A stretch of DNA of 64,000 bases. It comes from Rhizobium sp. ACO-34A (lineage in GTDB: Bacteria; Pseudomonadota; Alphaproteobacteria; Rhizobiales; Rhizobiaceae). The stretch covers positions 265,001 through 329,000 of the forward strand of contig CP021372.1 in NCBI GenBank assembly GCA_002600635.1. The letters run 5' to 3'. Within the stretch, counting starts at the first letter, position 1; the number at the start of each line of letters is the position of its first letter. A program made the translations under genes and the position numbers. Of this stretch, positions 54,253-63,962 are shown piece by piece. The notes under the pieces are model-generated. The model searched no databases, was not told the DNA's origin, and saw nothing but the letters and a program-made list of their open reading frames with translations.

Positions 54253-54655
54253 CCACATGCGCGCACTCGATACCGCCTGGAACAGAAGGCAATGGTCTGA
54301 CTATGCAGCACTGCTCGACGACGATCTTGTCGCCTGGAGATCAGGAGATTTCGAATCTCACGGTAAGCAGGAACATGTTCTTCGAGCGCAGCGCTTTTGC
54401 GCGGCCTATCCCGCAAGCCGCGTTCAGGAACAATACCTGGATTTCTTTCTGAGCGCGGACGGTCACAAGACCTGCTCGATAGCAGTCCTGTCTGAAATCA
54501 CGGATGGGAAAGCCCCCGCGTTTGAAATCACCTTCGGCGCAATCTGCACGTGGCGGGATGGTCGCGTCGTGGAGCAGCGCGAATACGTCGATGACCAACT
54601 TTTTCAAGAGCATCTTCAACAATACACGCTGACAACGGAGACCAATCATGAGTGA
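54233..54655 (+). CDS. NTF2/SnoaL-like protein
   Basis: 140 residues, alpha-beta cone fold: HMRALDTAWNRRQWSDYAALLDDDLVAW, then RFCAAYPASRV, then FEITFGAICTWRDGRVVEQREYVDDQLF. Such proteins act as isomerases, hydrolases or carriers; no specific substrate can be read. ATG at 54233 after ggaggaac, overlapping the catalase fragment end by 20 bases. Coupled by 8 bases to the next gene. Confidence 0.82.
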   Translation: MGRRNLDHMRALDTAWNRRQWSDYAALLDDDLVAWRSGDFESHGKQEHVLRAQRFCAAYPASRVQEQYLDFFLSADGHKTCSIAVLSEITDGKAPAFEITFGAICTWRDGRVVEQREYVDDQLFQEHLQQYTLTTETNHE

Positions 54656-55166
54656 CACCATTGCCCCTCTGGAAGCTCGCCTTGCCATGGCCCAGACCGT
54701 CACGAACCAGCCGGACGGTCCGGGAAAACGCATTGGCAAGCGTGGTGAGTTGACCATGATCGGAAATGTGCTGCCGGGCGGCGCGGCCCTGTTCCGCGAA
54801 CGCCTGCCGCAGTTTCAGGCCGAAGCCGGCTACTGGGAGGATCGCGTCGGAACCGTCCAGGACTTCCGTATCCTGCTATTCGACAATGACACCAGGTTTC
54901 TTCTTTCGCTAGTCTATGACGGCGACTTCGAGCCCTATCTTGTCGATATCACCACTCAGGCGCACCAGTGGCTCGATTTTTTGGCAACCGATGTGCTGGA
55001 AGGCTATCCGGGATTGACCAGCCCTACGGCTACCGAGTGGGTGAAGAGCCTTATGCACCCTGCCGAATTCTTCTATGTCGGCGCCCCGAATTCGAGTGTC
55101 CGCGACATCAAGAAGATGGAGAAGCTTTCGAAAGCCGTAAGCGATCTTCTCGACGCGGCTAGTTGA
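54648..55166 (+). CDS. Unknown protein beside DyP peroxidase
   Basis: 172 residues, soluble: RIGKRGELTMIGNVLPGGAALFRERLPQFQAEAGYWEDRVGTVQDFRILLFDNDTRFLLSLVYDGDFEPYLVD. The EAGYWEDRVGTVQDFR and F-D-N-D-T-R segments recall sequences found near or fused to DyP-type peroxidases; the role is unknown. It ends 4 bases before the peroxidase gene, so they are likely co-translated. Confidence 0.72.
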   Translation: MSDTIAPLEARLAMAQTVTNQPDGPGKRIGKRGELTMIGNVLPGGAALFRERLPQFQAEAGYWEDRVGTVQDFRILLFDNDTRFLLSLVYDGDFEPYLVDITTQAHQWLDFLATDVLEGYPGLTSPTATEWVKSLMHPAEFFYVGAPNSSVRDIKKMEKLSKAVSDLLDAAS

Positions 55167-55170
55167 TACG

Positions 55171-56502
55171 ATGGCGTCGATACTGAATCTTGCCGATATA
55201 CAGGGAACGGTCCTGCGCAGCCGGCCTATGCCCTATTTCGGCAGCTACCTCATGTTCACGATCCATGAGGCCAATGCAGTAGGAACCCTTCTGAGACGCC
55301 TCATTCCGCATATCACATCCGCGGCTGACTGGAATGCACCGGCAGAGAATGCATGGATCAACATCGTGTTCTCATATGCCGGCCTGCGAAAACTGGTAGG
55401 AGATAAGCTTCTGGAGGGCTTTCCGAAGGAGTTCCGACAGGGGATGGCCGCACGTAGCGGCTATCTCGGTGATGTGGGTGTCAATGCACCGGAACATTGG
55501 GACTTGCCGCATGGAGGGAACGGATTTGACATCGGCCTTCTGGTCATGGCCGGAAGCCTCGAACTCAAGGATGCCAAGCTTGCCACCGGACGCGAGGCTT
55601 TGGACGGGATTCCGGGCGTCGAACTCATCAACCGACTTGATGTCGGCGTGCCGCCGACACTCAGGGAGCATTTTGGATATGTCGACGGGATCAGCCATCC
55701 CTTCATCGAGGGACAGGGTGGCAGTCCCTTGTCGGGGCAGGATGTATTGAAACCCGGCGAATTCATACTCGGCTACGAGAATGAACTCGGGAGCGTCGCC
55801 TCACTCGATGCTCCGGAAGCTCTATGGCGCAATGGAACGTTCGTCGCGATCCGCAAGATCCGGCAGGACGTTGCCGCATTTCGACGCTTCCTTCACGAGG
55901 CAGGCGGAGGAACGACAGAAGGTGCCGAAATGCTTGCGGCAAAAATGATGGGTCGTTGGCGAAGTGGCGCACCTTTGGCCCTGTCACCGGACAAGGATGA
56001 TCCTGCTCTGGCGCAGGAAAGCTCCCGCAACAACGCATTTTCCTACTACCAGACTGACGCCGAAGGCAGAAATACCCCGGTCGGCAGTCATATTCGTCGG
56101 GTCAATCCGCGCGATGCGCTGAAGGACTCACTGACGAATATCCGGCTGCATCGGGTTCTTCGCCGGGGTTTCGCATTCGGTCCATCGCTTCCGGACAATA
56201 CGATGATCGATGATGGGATCGATCGCGGGATCATGCTGGCCATTATCAATGCCAACCCTGGCAGGCAGTTTGAATTCGTGCAGGCTCAATGGGTAAACGA
56301 CGGAGATTTCATAACGCAGGGTACGAGAACTGATCCCATCGTAGGAAGGAGGGATCAGGCTGACGATTATCAATATCCGGCGAAACCAGTGCGAAAACGA
56401 GTGCAGGGGATCCCTGCCTATACGGCAACACGGGGAGGAGAACATGTATTCTTACCCGGTATCTCGGCGATTCGCTGGGTTGTGGAGCAGTATTTCTGGT
56501 AA
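55171..56502 (+). CDS. DyP-type haem peroxidase
   Basis: 443 residues. The family motif GYVDG is at 169-173, with the distal Asp/Arg pair (HRVLRRGF near 330) and the proximal haem ligand His307 in GSHIRR. No signal peptide, so it acts in the cytoplasm or in an encapsulin-like compartment (none seen here). It oxidises bulky aromatic substrates with H2O2. Complete. Confidence 0.93.
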   Translation: MASILNLADIQGTVLRSRPMPYFGSYLMFTIHEANAVGTLLRRLIPHITSAADWNAPAENAWINIVFSYAGLRKLVGDKLLEGFPKEFRQGMAARSGYLGDVGVNAPEHWDLPHGGNGFDIGLLVMAGSLELKDAKLATGREALDGIPGVELINRLDVGVPPTLREHFGYVDGISHPFIEGQGGSPLSGQDVLKPGEFILGYENELGSVASLDAPEALWRNGTFVAIRKIRQDVAAFRRFLHEAGGGTTEGAEMLAAKMMGRWRSGAPLALSPDKDDPALAQESSRNNAFSYYQTDAEGRNTPVGSHIRRVNPRDALKDSLTNIRLHRVLRRGFAFGPSLPDNTMIDDGIDRGIMLAIINANPGRQFEFVQAQWVNDGDFITQGTRTDPIVGRRDQADDYQYPAKPVRKRVQGIPAYTATRGGEHVFLPGISAIRWVVEQYFW

Positions 56503-56564
56503 AAAATTACAGAACTATTCCTGACTTTCCGAAATTTAGTCCTTAAATATGTGAAGGGTGAACG

Positions 56565-57539
56565 ATGAATTTTGATTCAATGACACGCCGTGAAGCGATG
56601 TTGTTTGCAAATGCTGTTGCAGCAATCGTTGCATTACCATCGTATGATGCGTTTGCATCAAGCGGCGCGACCGCCTCCAACTCTAACGAAGGAACGACGA
56701 CAATGGCTTATGTTACCACCAGGGACGGCGTTGAAATCTTCTACAAGGACTGGGGTCCGAAGGACGCACAGCCGATCGTTTTCCATCACGGCTGGCCGTT
56801 GTCGTCGGACGACTGGGACGCGCAGATGCTGTTTTTCCTTTCGAAAGGCTATCGCGTCGTCGCCCATGACCGTCGCGGCCACGGGCGCTCCGCCCAGGTG
56901 GCGGACGGCCATGACATGGACCACTACGCCGCCGACGCCTTTGCTGTGGTCGAAGCGCTCGACCTGAAGAATGCCGTTCACATCGGTCACTCGACGGGCG
57001 GCGGTGAAGTTGCCCGCTACGTAGCCAGACATGGCCAGCCCGCCGGGCGGGTGGCCAAGGCGGTTCTCGTTTCCGCAGTGCCGCCGCTGATGCTGAAGAC
57101 GGACGCCAACCCGGAAGGTCTGCCGATTGAAGTGTTTGACGGTTTCCGTGCAGCGCTTGCCGCCAACCGCGCCCAGTTCTTCCGCGATGTTCCGGCCGGT
57201 CCGTTCTACGGTTTCAACCGCGAGGGCGCCACGGTTCAGGAAGGCGTGATCCAGAACTGGTGGCGTCAGGGCATGATGGGCGGCGCCAAGGCTCATTACG
57301 ACGGCATCAAGGCCTTCTCCGAAACCGACCAGACGGAAGACCTGAAGGCGATCACCGTTCCGACGCTTGTGCTGCATGGCGAAGACGACCAGATCGTGCC
57401 GATTGTGGCTTCGGCGTTGAAATCCTCGAAGCTTCTGCGCAACGGCACGCTCAAGACATATCCCGGCTTCTCGCACGGCATGCTGACCGTCAATGCAGAT
57501 GTGCTGAATGCCGACCTTCTTGCCTTCGTGAACGAATGA
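56565..57539 (+). CDS. Alpha/beta hydrolase, non-haem chloroperoxidase family
   Basis: 324 residues from the first ATG. The catalytic set is GHSTGGG (Ser), the acid in HGEDDQIVP and His in GFSHGM. The first 40 residues contain a twin-Arg-like start ([26 protein letters not shown]), suggesting export. A second ATG at 56703 ([18 protein letters not shown]), with gaagg before it, would make a cytosolic 278-residue form. Perhydrolases of this type make or break peracids and esters. Confidence 0.9.
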   Translation: MNFDSMTRREAMLFANAVAAIVALPSYDAFASSGATASNSNEGTTTMAYVTTRDGVEIFYKDWGPKDAQPIVFHHGWPLSSDDWDAQMLFFLSKGYRVVAHDRRGHGRSAQVADGHDMDHYAADAFAVVEALDLKNAVHIGHSTGGGEVARYVARHGQPAGRVAKAVLVSAVPPLMLKTDANPEGLPIEVFDGFRAALAANRAQFFRDVPAGPFYGFNREGATVQEGVIQNWWRQGMMGGAKAHYDGIKAFSETDQTEDLKAITVPTLVLHGEDDQIVPIVASALKSSKLLRNGTLKTYPGFSHGMLTVNADVLNADLLAFVNE

Positions 57540-58117
57540 TCTGTAAGCTTGGAGTGTTAACGTCGGTCGAAGGCCTGCTTCAAACCTGCTTGTGATCGCT
57601 CGAAGCTTAGAACATTTCCAGTGAAATCCGGACTATCGGTGATAGACGGACGTTTTTAGCGCGTAGCCGCCGGTATACCACCGCGGCTCCAATCCCAGGC
57701 CGGGCGTGAAGTCCGGCCTATTGCCTTGACGTTACCGACATATTTCGCGTCGAATGATACCGAGGCCATCGTGTGTCTGCCGTCGTAAAAAATTGCCGCC
57801 TTATCCCGTCGAAGAAACCGTATCTCGGGATTGAATATCGGACCGTGATCATCTCCGGTTTTACGGAGCAATTCCATCATCCATCACCAACGCAACGAAG
57901 GCATTGTGCCAGTTGCTGAGGATCTGCGCGGCATGGAGATCTGAATGCTTCGTGTCGAAGTCATTCCGACGTGACTTTAGGCCTCCGTCCTGTCTTCCGG
58001 CCTCGTAAAATGCGGCTGAACCACGTTTTACTTGCCTTAAAAACATAAACGGCTAATCCTCTCGATAATGAAGTGCATTTTGTGCTGGACGCTAAGGGCG
58101 TTACGCCGGGGGAGAAA
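57540..58117. other. Intergenic region
   Basis: 578 bases between the hydrolase and the kinase. Short open frames exist (for example minus strand 57656-57880) but read like no known protein. The promoter of the kinase should be in the right half. Confidence 0.5.
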
Positions 58118-59980
58118 ATGCCGATCAGCCTCGTTCCGCGCATGGAAGCGGGAAGCCACCACAATACGATGAGCAATTCGCTGCTTCAGCGCGTACGGGA
58201 TTTCGACTGGGCGTCATGTCCTGCTGGACCTGTCGAAATTTGGCCTGAGGAATTACGCGCGGTCTGCCGGACCGCACTGCTCTCATCCACTCCAATGGCT
58301 GTTCTAATCGGACGAGCGGGCGTTGTACTCCCAAACGATGCGATACGAATCCTGTTTGGACCCGATTATGCTCACGGACTGGGTAAGCCGGTCGCGGAAG
58401 TGCTGATCCACAGCGCCCCTTTCGCGCATGATCTGCTGGAACGGGCATTTCGCGGTCATTCGTCACGCTTCCACGATATCCCTCTTCCCCTCAGCGAGGC
58501 CGGGAAAGCTCGGCAGGCGTGGTTCGATCTGGAGTTTACTCCGATAATCGATGCCAAGGGCGATGTCCATGGCGCTTTGGTCGTCTGCATTGAAACCACA
58601 CAGCGCAAGAAAGCGCTGATGGACCTGGAGAGCTCTCGGGAGCGTCTGGACCTTGCTCTGGAATCAGGTGGCGTGGTGGGGGTTTGGGAAATCGATTTCG
58701 AGCACGAAACAGTGCGTTCCGACGCCCGGTATGCGCTGCTGCACAATGTCGATCCCGATGTTGCCGCTATCGGAGCACACCGGGATTTATTCATGGCCGG
58801 GATCCACCCGGATGACCTCGCTCATGTCATGCAGGCTTTCGACAAAGCCAAAATCGAGGGAATCTATCGCTGCCAGCATCGCGTTGTCGGCAAGACAGGA
58901 ACACGGTGGATCGTCGCCTCGGGACGAATAAAACACGATGGCAAGGGAAAGCCGCTGACATTTACCGGAACGGCAATCGACGTGACGGAGCAGATCGAAA
59001 CATCGGCCGCATTGACGGAGAGCGAGAAGCGCTTCCGGACATACGCGGAAACTCTCCCGCACGTAATCTTCGAATGGAACAACACGGGCCGGGCGACGTA
59101 TGTCAATCGCCGTTGGAACGAATTTACAGGCTGCGATGAGAATGACCCGAGGGTTTGGGATTGGCAGAGCTTTGTTCATCCCGACGAACGTGCTCTGGTT
59201 TTGGCCGATTGGACACGGGCACGCGCCACAGAGGACCAATTGTCATTTGAAGCCCGCCATCTTCACGCCTCCGGCCAGTATCGCTGGATGCGGGCAGCGG
59301 CACTTCCGATCCGGGATTCCAACGGCGTTATGAGAGGTTGGATCGGTACGCTTACGGACATCCACGAGGAAAAACTTCTTCAGGAAGAACGTGAACTGGT
59401 GTCCAGGGAACTCGATCACAGGATCAAGAATTTCTTCGCGGTTACCAGAGGGCTTGTCAACCTCACGGCGCGCGAAAATCACGACGATTCAAGCTTCGTG
59501 GAACGAATACAGGGGCGCCTCACCGCGCTTCATCATTCGCACGACCTGATCCGGCAGGATGGAGGGACAGGAGCGCAGCATGGTGACACGCTTCATGCTC
59601 TCATACGCCACCTGCTTGCCCCCTATACGGTAGAAGGCTCATCGGAGCATATTGTCGTGGAGGGTGACGACATTTCGCTCCTGGCTCAGGAAGCAACACC
59701 ATTTGCACTGGTCTTCCACGAACTCGCTACCAATGCAGCAAAATATGGCGCGCTCTCAGCGGCAGACGGTCGGTTAAATGTCTCGTCCAGCTATCTGGAC
59801 GGCACTTTGACGTTGTTGTGGCGCGAACGAGGCGATATGCGCTCCGAAAATTTAACGCATGGCGGCGGCTTCGGTTCGCGTCTGATCCACATGATCATCG
59901 AGCGGCAGATGAACGGACGCTTCGAGCGTAGTGATACTCCGGAAGGCGTGACGATCCTGCTGGAAATACCAAGACCCTGA
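58118..59980 (+). CDS. HWE-family sensor histidine kinase with PAS domains
   Basis: About 620 residues. N-terminal region with ARVRDFDWASCPAGPVEIWPEELR-like start, then PAS/PAC repeats (ESGGVVGVWEIDFEHETVR; HVIFEWNNTGRATYVNRRWNEFTGCDENDP). The HWE/HisKA_2 phosphoacceptor region is SRELDHRIKNFFAVTRGLVNLTARE, and the ATPase part is FHELATNAAKYGAL. ATG at 58118 with gggggag just before; the earlier ATG at 58073 is less likely. Such kinases feed the general stress response in alphaproteobacteria. No response regulator lies beside it. Confidence 0.9.
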   Translation: MPISLVPRMEAGSHHNTMSNSLLQRVRDFDWASCPAGPVEIWPEELRAVCRTALLSSTPMAVLIGRAGVVLPNDAIRILFGPDYAHGLGKPVAEVLIHSAPFAHDLLERAFRGHSSRFHDIPLPLSEAGKARQAWFDLEFTPIIDAKGDVHGALVVCIETTQRKKALMDLESSRERLDLALESGGVVGVWEIDFEHETVRSDARYALLHNVDPDVAAIGAHRDLFMAGIHPDDLAHVMQAFDKAKIEGIYRCQHRVVGKTGTRWIVASGRIKHDGKGKPLTFTGTAIDVTEQIETSAALTESEKRFRTYAETLPHVIFEWNNTGRATYVNRRWNEFTGCDENDPRVWDWQSFVHPDERALVLADWTRARATEDQLSFEARHLHASGQYRWMRAAALPIRDSNGVMRGWIGTLTDIHEEKLLQEERELVSRELDHRIKNFFAVTRGLVNLTARENHDDSSFVERIQGRLTALHHSHDLIRQDGGTGAQHGDTLHALIRHLLAPYTVEGSSEHIVVEGDDISLLAQEATPFALVFHELATNAAKYGALSAADGRLNVSSSYLDGTLTLLWRERGDMRSENLTHGGGFGSRLIHMIIERQMNGRFERSDTPEGVTILLEIPRP

Positions 59981-60131
59981 GCCCACAGCTCATGGCGGAG
60001 ACCGCATGTCTCTGGAAATTCCTCCGCCCAGCGAAAGCAGCCAGCCGACGGTCCGTAAACGGACCCGTTAACTAAGCGGCTGTTCCAGCTTCTGTTGCTC
60101 AAAGGATTTTGATTGGCCGCATCTTCGCACC

Positions 60132-60156
60132 GGAACGAAGTCAATCACCGCGCGTT
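60132..60156 (+). promoter_or_regulatory. EcfG-like general stress promoter
   Basis: ggaac, 16 bases, cgtt. This matches the alphaproteobacterial EcfG consensus GGAAC-N16-CGTT exactly and lies 34 bases upstream of the start at 60190. It should drive the two membrane-protein genes that follow. Confidence 0.7.
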
Positions 60157-60189
60157 GTCTCGACAAGCTCAAGAAAAGGGAGAGGCAAC

Positions 60190-60267
60190 ATGGGTCGCGG
60201 TATTCTACTCTGGTTCCTGGGGGTGCCGATCCCTCTGATCCTTCTGATCATGCTGTTCTGGCATTAG
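60190..60267 (+). CDS. Very small hydrophobic protein, 25 aa
   Basis: Reads MGRGILLWFLGVPIPLILLI plus MLFWH, with gggagagg before the ATG. One membrane helix. Similar 25-residue proteins occur upstream of membrane stress genes in Rhizobiales. Its stop is 10 bases before the next start, so it is co-transcribed, and the EcfG-like promoter is just upstream. Confidence 0.75.
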   Translation: MGRGILLWFLGVPIPLILLIMLFWH

Positions 60268-60276
60268 GAGGTGATC

Positions 60277-61179
60277 ATGGAACGGACCTATCCTGTCGAG
60301 ACTAATAGTGTCGAATCTGCGCAACCAGCCGTGAGCTGGGGAGCAATATTTGTCGGTGCCCTGGCTGCCAGCACTGTCTCTGTCATCCTGATGCTGATCG
60401 GATCCGGCATTGGGCTCACCATCGTTTCGCCCTGGCCTGGTCAGGGCAGCGGCATTACTGCCTTTGCAGCCACGACAGCCGTCGGACTTATCATCGTTCA
60501 GTGGGTGTCTGCCGGAGTTGGTGGCTACCTCGCAGGCCGCCTGCGCACAAAATGGGTGGCCGTAAGATCGGATGAGGTGTTCTTTCGCGACACGGTCCAC
60601 GGCTTCATGGCATGGGCCGTCGCCACCCTGCTCATGTTCGGCGTCCTGGGATCGGGACTGACATCTACGGTAAGCGGCGGCGCTCATGCGGCATCCAATG
60701 TTGCCTCCGGCGCGTTAGCGGGCGTATCTGCTGCTGCGGGAAACGACGGAGCCAATGGCTCTCTCGGATACCTTGTCGACAATCTCATGCGTCCAGGTTC
60801 GCTTCCCGCCAACACGGAATCTAGTGCCGGGATTGAAAGCCGGGCGCAAATTATCGGCGAGGTGTCCCGGATTCTGACGGAAAGTACTGCCTCCGGCTCA
60901 ATCGCTGACGACGAGAAAAACTATCTGGCGCAGCTTATTGCCAGCAACACGGGGATATCGGAATCGGATGCCAATAAACGGATCGACGCCGGGCTGACCC
61001 GGATCGAGAATGCGAAAACGCAGGCCCGCGAGGCTGCCGATACCGCACGAAAAGCTGGTGCTGCTCTGGCACTGGCAAGTGCCCTCGCGCTTCTCGTCGG
61101 CGCTTTCATTGCCAGTGCCGCAGCAGCTCTTGCCGGTCAGCAACGAGATGAGGAAAACAATACCGTAGCGTTGGCATAA
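60277..61179 (+). CDS. Membrane protein, PhnA-like of Rhizobiales
   Basis: 300 residues: MERTYPVETNSVESAQPAVSWGAIFVGALAASTVSVILMLIGSGIGL, then SPWPGQG, and a second pair of segments (VQWVSAGVGGYLAGRLRTKW; TVHGFMAWAVATLLMFGVLGSGL). The second half is a soluble helical loop and a last membrane segment (ALALASALALLVGAFIASAAAALAG). It is annotated as PhnA-like in many Rhizobiales but is unrelated to PhnA. ATG at 60277 after aggaggtg. Probably a stress-induced envelope protein. Confidence 0.8.
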   Translation: MERTYPVETNSVESAQPAVSWGAIFVGALAASTVSVILMLIGSGIGLTIVSPWPGQGSGITAFAATTAVGLIIVQWVSAGVGGYLAGRLRTKWVAVRSDEVFFRDTVHGFMAWAVATLLMFGVLGSGLTSTVSGGAHAASNVASGALAGVSAAAGNDGANGSLGYLVDNLMRPGSLPANTESSAGIESRAQIIGEVSRILTESTASGSIADDEKNYLAQLIASNTGISESDANKRIDAGLTRIENAKTQAREAADTARKAGAALALASALALLVGAFIASAAAALAGQQRDEENNTVALA

Positions 61180-61283
61180 CCGCTGGCGGTGTCTAGCAAT
61201 CACAATTGAAGGTCACGGATGCATATGGAGCTCAGGAGTTCTGTGTGCGTCAAACCAATAATCCTGAAACGAGGTGACAAACC

Positions 61284-61781
61284 ATGGCAAAGGAAAAGAC
61301 ACTCGAGGATCTGTTTCATGACACGCTGAAGGATATCTACTACGCCGAGCGCAAGATCCTGAAGGCATTGCCAAAGATGAAAAGGGTGGCGCAGTCGGAA
61401 GATTTGAAGGCTGCTTTCGAAAAACACCGCGAGGAGACTGAGGGCCATGTCGAGAGGCTGGTCCAGGTGTTCGAGATCATCGGCAAGGCGGCGAGAGGCA
61501 AGACCTGCGACGCGATCGAGGGAATTATCGCCGAAGGCGAAGAGATCATGGAGGAGTACAAGGATACAGCGGCGCTCGACGCCGGCCTGATTTCGTCGGC
61601 TCAGGCGGTGGAACACTATGAGATCACCCGCTACGGCACGTTGAAGCGGTGGGCAAAGGAGCTCGGCATGACCGATGCGGCCAAGCTTCTCGACCAGACA
61701 CTTCAGGAAGAGGCCAAAACGGACGGCGATCTGACGAAGCTTGCCGACGCTTCGGCCAACCAACGCGCCAAGGCCGGGTGA
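61284..61781 (+). CDS. Ferritin-like protein (YciE/YciF, DUF892)
   Basis: 165 residues, four helices: TLEDLFHDTLKDIYYAERKILKALPKM, FEKHREETEGHVERLVQVFE, IIAEGEEIMEEYKD and SSAQAVEHYEITRYGTLKRWAKELGM, with E/H residues at ferroxidase positions. It protects against iron/peroxide stress. ATG at 61284. Its end is 66 bases before the catalase, with a hairpin between. Confidence 0.92.
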   Translation: MAKEKTLEDLFHDTLKDIYYAERKILKALPKMKRVAQSEDLKAAFEKHREETEGHVERLVQVFEIIGKAARGKTCDAIEGIIAEGEEIMEEYKDTAALDAGLISSAQAVEHYEITRYGTLKRWAKELGMTDAAKLLDQTLQEEAKTDGDLTKLADASANQRAKAG

Positions 61782-61787
61782 TTAGGA

Positions 61788-61813
61788 AGAAGGGCGCCAC
61801 TTGGCGCCCTTCT
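61788..61813 (+). terminator. Strong hairpin between ferritin and catalase
   Basis: Perfect 11-base stem agaagggcgcc / ggcgcccttct with a 4-base loop. Followed by only a few T, so it may attenuate rather than end transcription. Confidence 0.55.
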
Positions 61814-61847
61814 CCATTTGAACAGAGATCACATAAAGGAGCCAACT

Positions 61848-63962
61848 GTGTCAGCCACCGACAAAGCCGAAAATGCGCGAAAGTCACTCAAGATTCATGA
61901 CCAGAAGCTCGACGCCGGCCCAGGCGGAGATCTTCATCAGATTGCCGACGACAAGACACCGACCATGACCACCGCGCAGGGCGGGCCGGTTTCGGATGAC
62001 CTTAATACGCTCAAGGTCGGTGATCGAGGTCCAACGCTGATAGAGGATTTCCATTTCCGTGAGAAGATCTTTCACTTCGATCATGAACGTATTCCCGAAC
62101 GCGTGGTTCATGCACGGGGCTACGGCGCGCATGGCTATTTCGAGACGACAAAGTCCCTCAGCGAATATACGCGCGCAGACATTTTCCAACGGGTTGGCGA
62201 GAAGACGCCAGTCTTCGTCCGTTTTTCCACGGTCGCCGGATCGAAGGGTTCGTTCGACCTTGCCCGCGACGTGCGCGGCTTTGCCGTCAAGATATACACC
62301 AAGGAAGGCAACTGGGATCTCGTCGGCAATAATATTCCCGTCTTCTTCATCCAGGATGCGATCCGGTTTCCCGATATGGTCCATGCCGTCAAGGAGGAGC
62401 CGGACCGGGCTTTCCCACAGGCCCAGTCAGCCCATGACAATTTCTGGGACTTCATCAGCCTGACACCTGAATCCATGCACATGATCATGTGGGTCATGTC
62501 GGATCGCGCAATTCCGCGCTCCTTCCGCTTCATGGAAGGTTTTGGCGTTCATACGTTCCGCCTCGTGAACGACAAGGACGAGTCGACTTTCGTCAAATTC
62601 ATCTGGAAGCCGAAGCTCGGTCTCCAATCGGTTGTCTGGAACGAGGCGGTCAAGATCAACGGTGCGGATCCAGACTTCCATCGGCGCGATCTGTGGACCG
62701 CCATCCAAGCCGGGGACTTCCCGGAATGGGAACTGTGCGTGCAGCTCTTCGATCAGAACTTCGCCGACAGTTTTGATTTCGATGTGCTCGACCCGACGAA
62801 GCTGATTCCGGAAGAAGTCATCAAGCCAATCCCGGTCGGACGGCTGGTGCTGGATCGTATGCCGGACAATTTCTTCGCCGAGACCGAGCAGGTCGCATTC
62901 ATGACGCAGAACGTGCCGCCCGGCATCGACTTTTCGAACGATCCACTGCTTCAGGGGCGTAATTTCTCCTATCTCGACACGCAGTTGAAGCGGTTGGGCA
63001 GCCCCAACTTCACGCATATTCCGATCAATGCGCCAAAGTGTCCGTTCCATCATTTCCAGCAGGACGGGCATATGGCCATGCGCAACCCCGTCGGGCGGGC
63101 AAACTACCAGCCCAACTCCTGGGACGAAGGGCCGAGGCCTGATCCCAGGCGCGGGTTCCGGTCGTTTGCAGCACAGGAAGACGGGCAGAAAGATCGCCTT
63201 AGGCCGGAGAGCTTCGCCGACCATTACAGTCAAGCGCGGCAATTCTATCTGAGCCAGACTGCTGTGGAGCAGAAGCATATCGCCATGGCGCTGACCTTCG
63301 AACTGTCGAAGGTGGAAACGCCTGTGATCCGCGAGCGTGTTGTATCCCACCTGCTCAACATCGACATGAGCCTTGCCGAAACGGTCGCCGACAAGCTCGG
63401 CATTCGCAAGATGCCGAAGGCCGCGGATACGGCTGTTCCAGTGCGCGATGATCTGTCGCCATCTCCGGCGCTGAGCATCATCGGGAACTGTCCGGACAGT
63501 TTCAAGGGCCGCAAGATCGGCGTCCTGGTCGGCAATGGTTCAGATGCCCAGATGCTCACCGGTATCCGGCAGGCCGCGGAAAAGGAAGGCGCAGTGGTGG
63601 AATTGGTCGCGCCAACGGTCGGAGGTTTCGAAACATCCAGCGGTAATTGGATGGAGGCCGACCATATGATTGACGGCGGTCCATCCGTATTGTTTGACGC
63701 GGTAGCCCTTGTGTTATCTGAAGAAACGGCCAACCGGCTTATCGGCGAGGCCACGGCGCGGGATTTCGTCGCTGATGCGTTCGCCCATTGCAAGTTCATC
63801 GGCTTTACAGCGGGCGCAATGCCGCTGCTGGCAAAGGCGGGCGTTGAAGTTGACATGGACGAGGGACTAATCCCGCTCGACAATGCAAAAGCAGCGTCCG
63901 ACTTCATCATCTCCTGTCGCAAGCTCCGGCTATGGGCGCGGGAAGATGCCGTCAAGCTCTAA
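61848..63962 (+). CDS. katE: Large-subunit catalase (KatE/HPII type)
   Basis: 704 residues with a GTG start, aaggag upstream. Core catalase motifs: [16 protein letters not shown] with the catalytic His, [29 protein letters not shown] (Asn), and [14 protein letters not shown] with the proximal Tyr. The C-terminal 150 residues form the flavodoxin/GATase1-like domain of large catalases ([22 protein letters not shown]). Complete and likely cytoplasmic. The 38 bases after it hold nothing. Confidence 0.96.
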   Translation: MSATDKAENARKSLKIHDQKLDAGPGGDLHQIADDKTPTMTTAQGGPVSDDLNTLKVGDRGPTLIEDFHFREKIFHFDHERIPERVVHARGYGAHGYFETTKSLSEYTRADIFQRVGEKTPVFVRFSTVAGSKGSFDLARDVRGFAVKIYTKEGNWDLVGNNIPVFFIQDAIRFPDMVHAVKEEPDRAFPQAQSAHDNFWDFISLTPESMHMIMWVMSDRAIPRSFRFMEGFGVHTFRLVNDKDESTFVKFIWKPKLGLQSVVWNEAVKINGADPDFHRRDLWTAIQAGDFPEWELCVQLFDQNFADSFDFDVLDPTKLIPEEVIKPIPVGRLVLDRMPDNFFAETEQVAFMTQNVPPGIDFSNDPLLQGRNFSYLDTQLKRLGSPNFTHIPINAPKCPFHHFQQDGHMAMRNPVGRANYQPNSWDEGPRPDPRRGFRSFAAQEDGQKDRLRPESFADHYSQARQFYLSQTAVEQKHIAMALTFELSKVETPVIRERVVSHLLNIDMSLAETVADKLGIRKMPKAADTAVPVRDDLSPSPALSIIGNCPDSFKGRKIGVLVGNGSDAQMLTGIRQAAEKEGAVVELVAPTVGGFETSSGNWMEADHMIDGGPSVLFDAVALVLSEETANRLIGEATARDFVADAFAHCKFIGFTAGAMPLLAKAGVEVDMDEGLIPLDNAKAASDFIISCRKLRLWAREDAVKL

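Noticed and set aside
57656..58046. Small minus-strand open frames between hydrolase and kinase
   Set aside because: No ribosome site or family match; composition like spacer. Not reported as genes.
60305..60320. cgcaacca at the start of the membrane-protein gene as attR
   Set aside because: Only eight bases match the tRNA end and it lies inside an intact gene; far too short for an attachment site.
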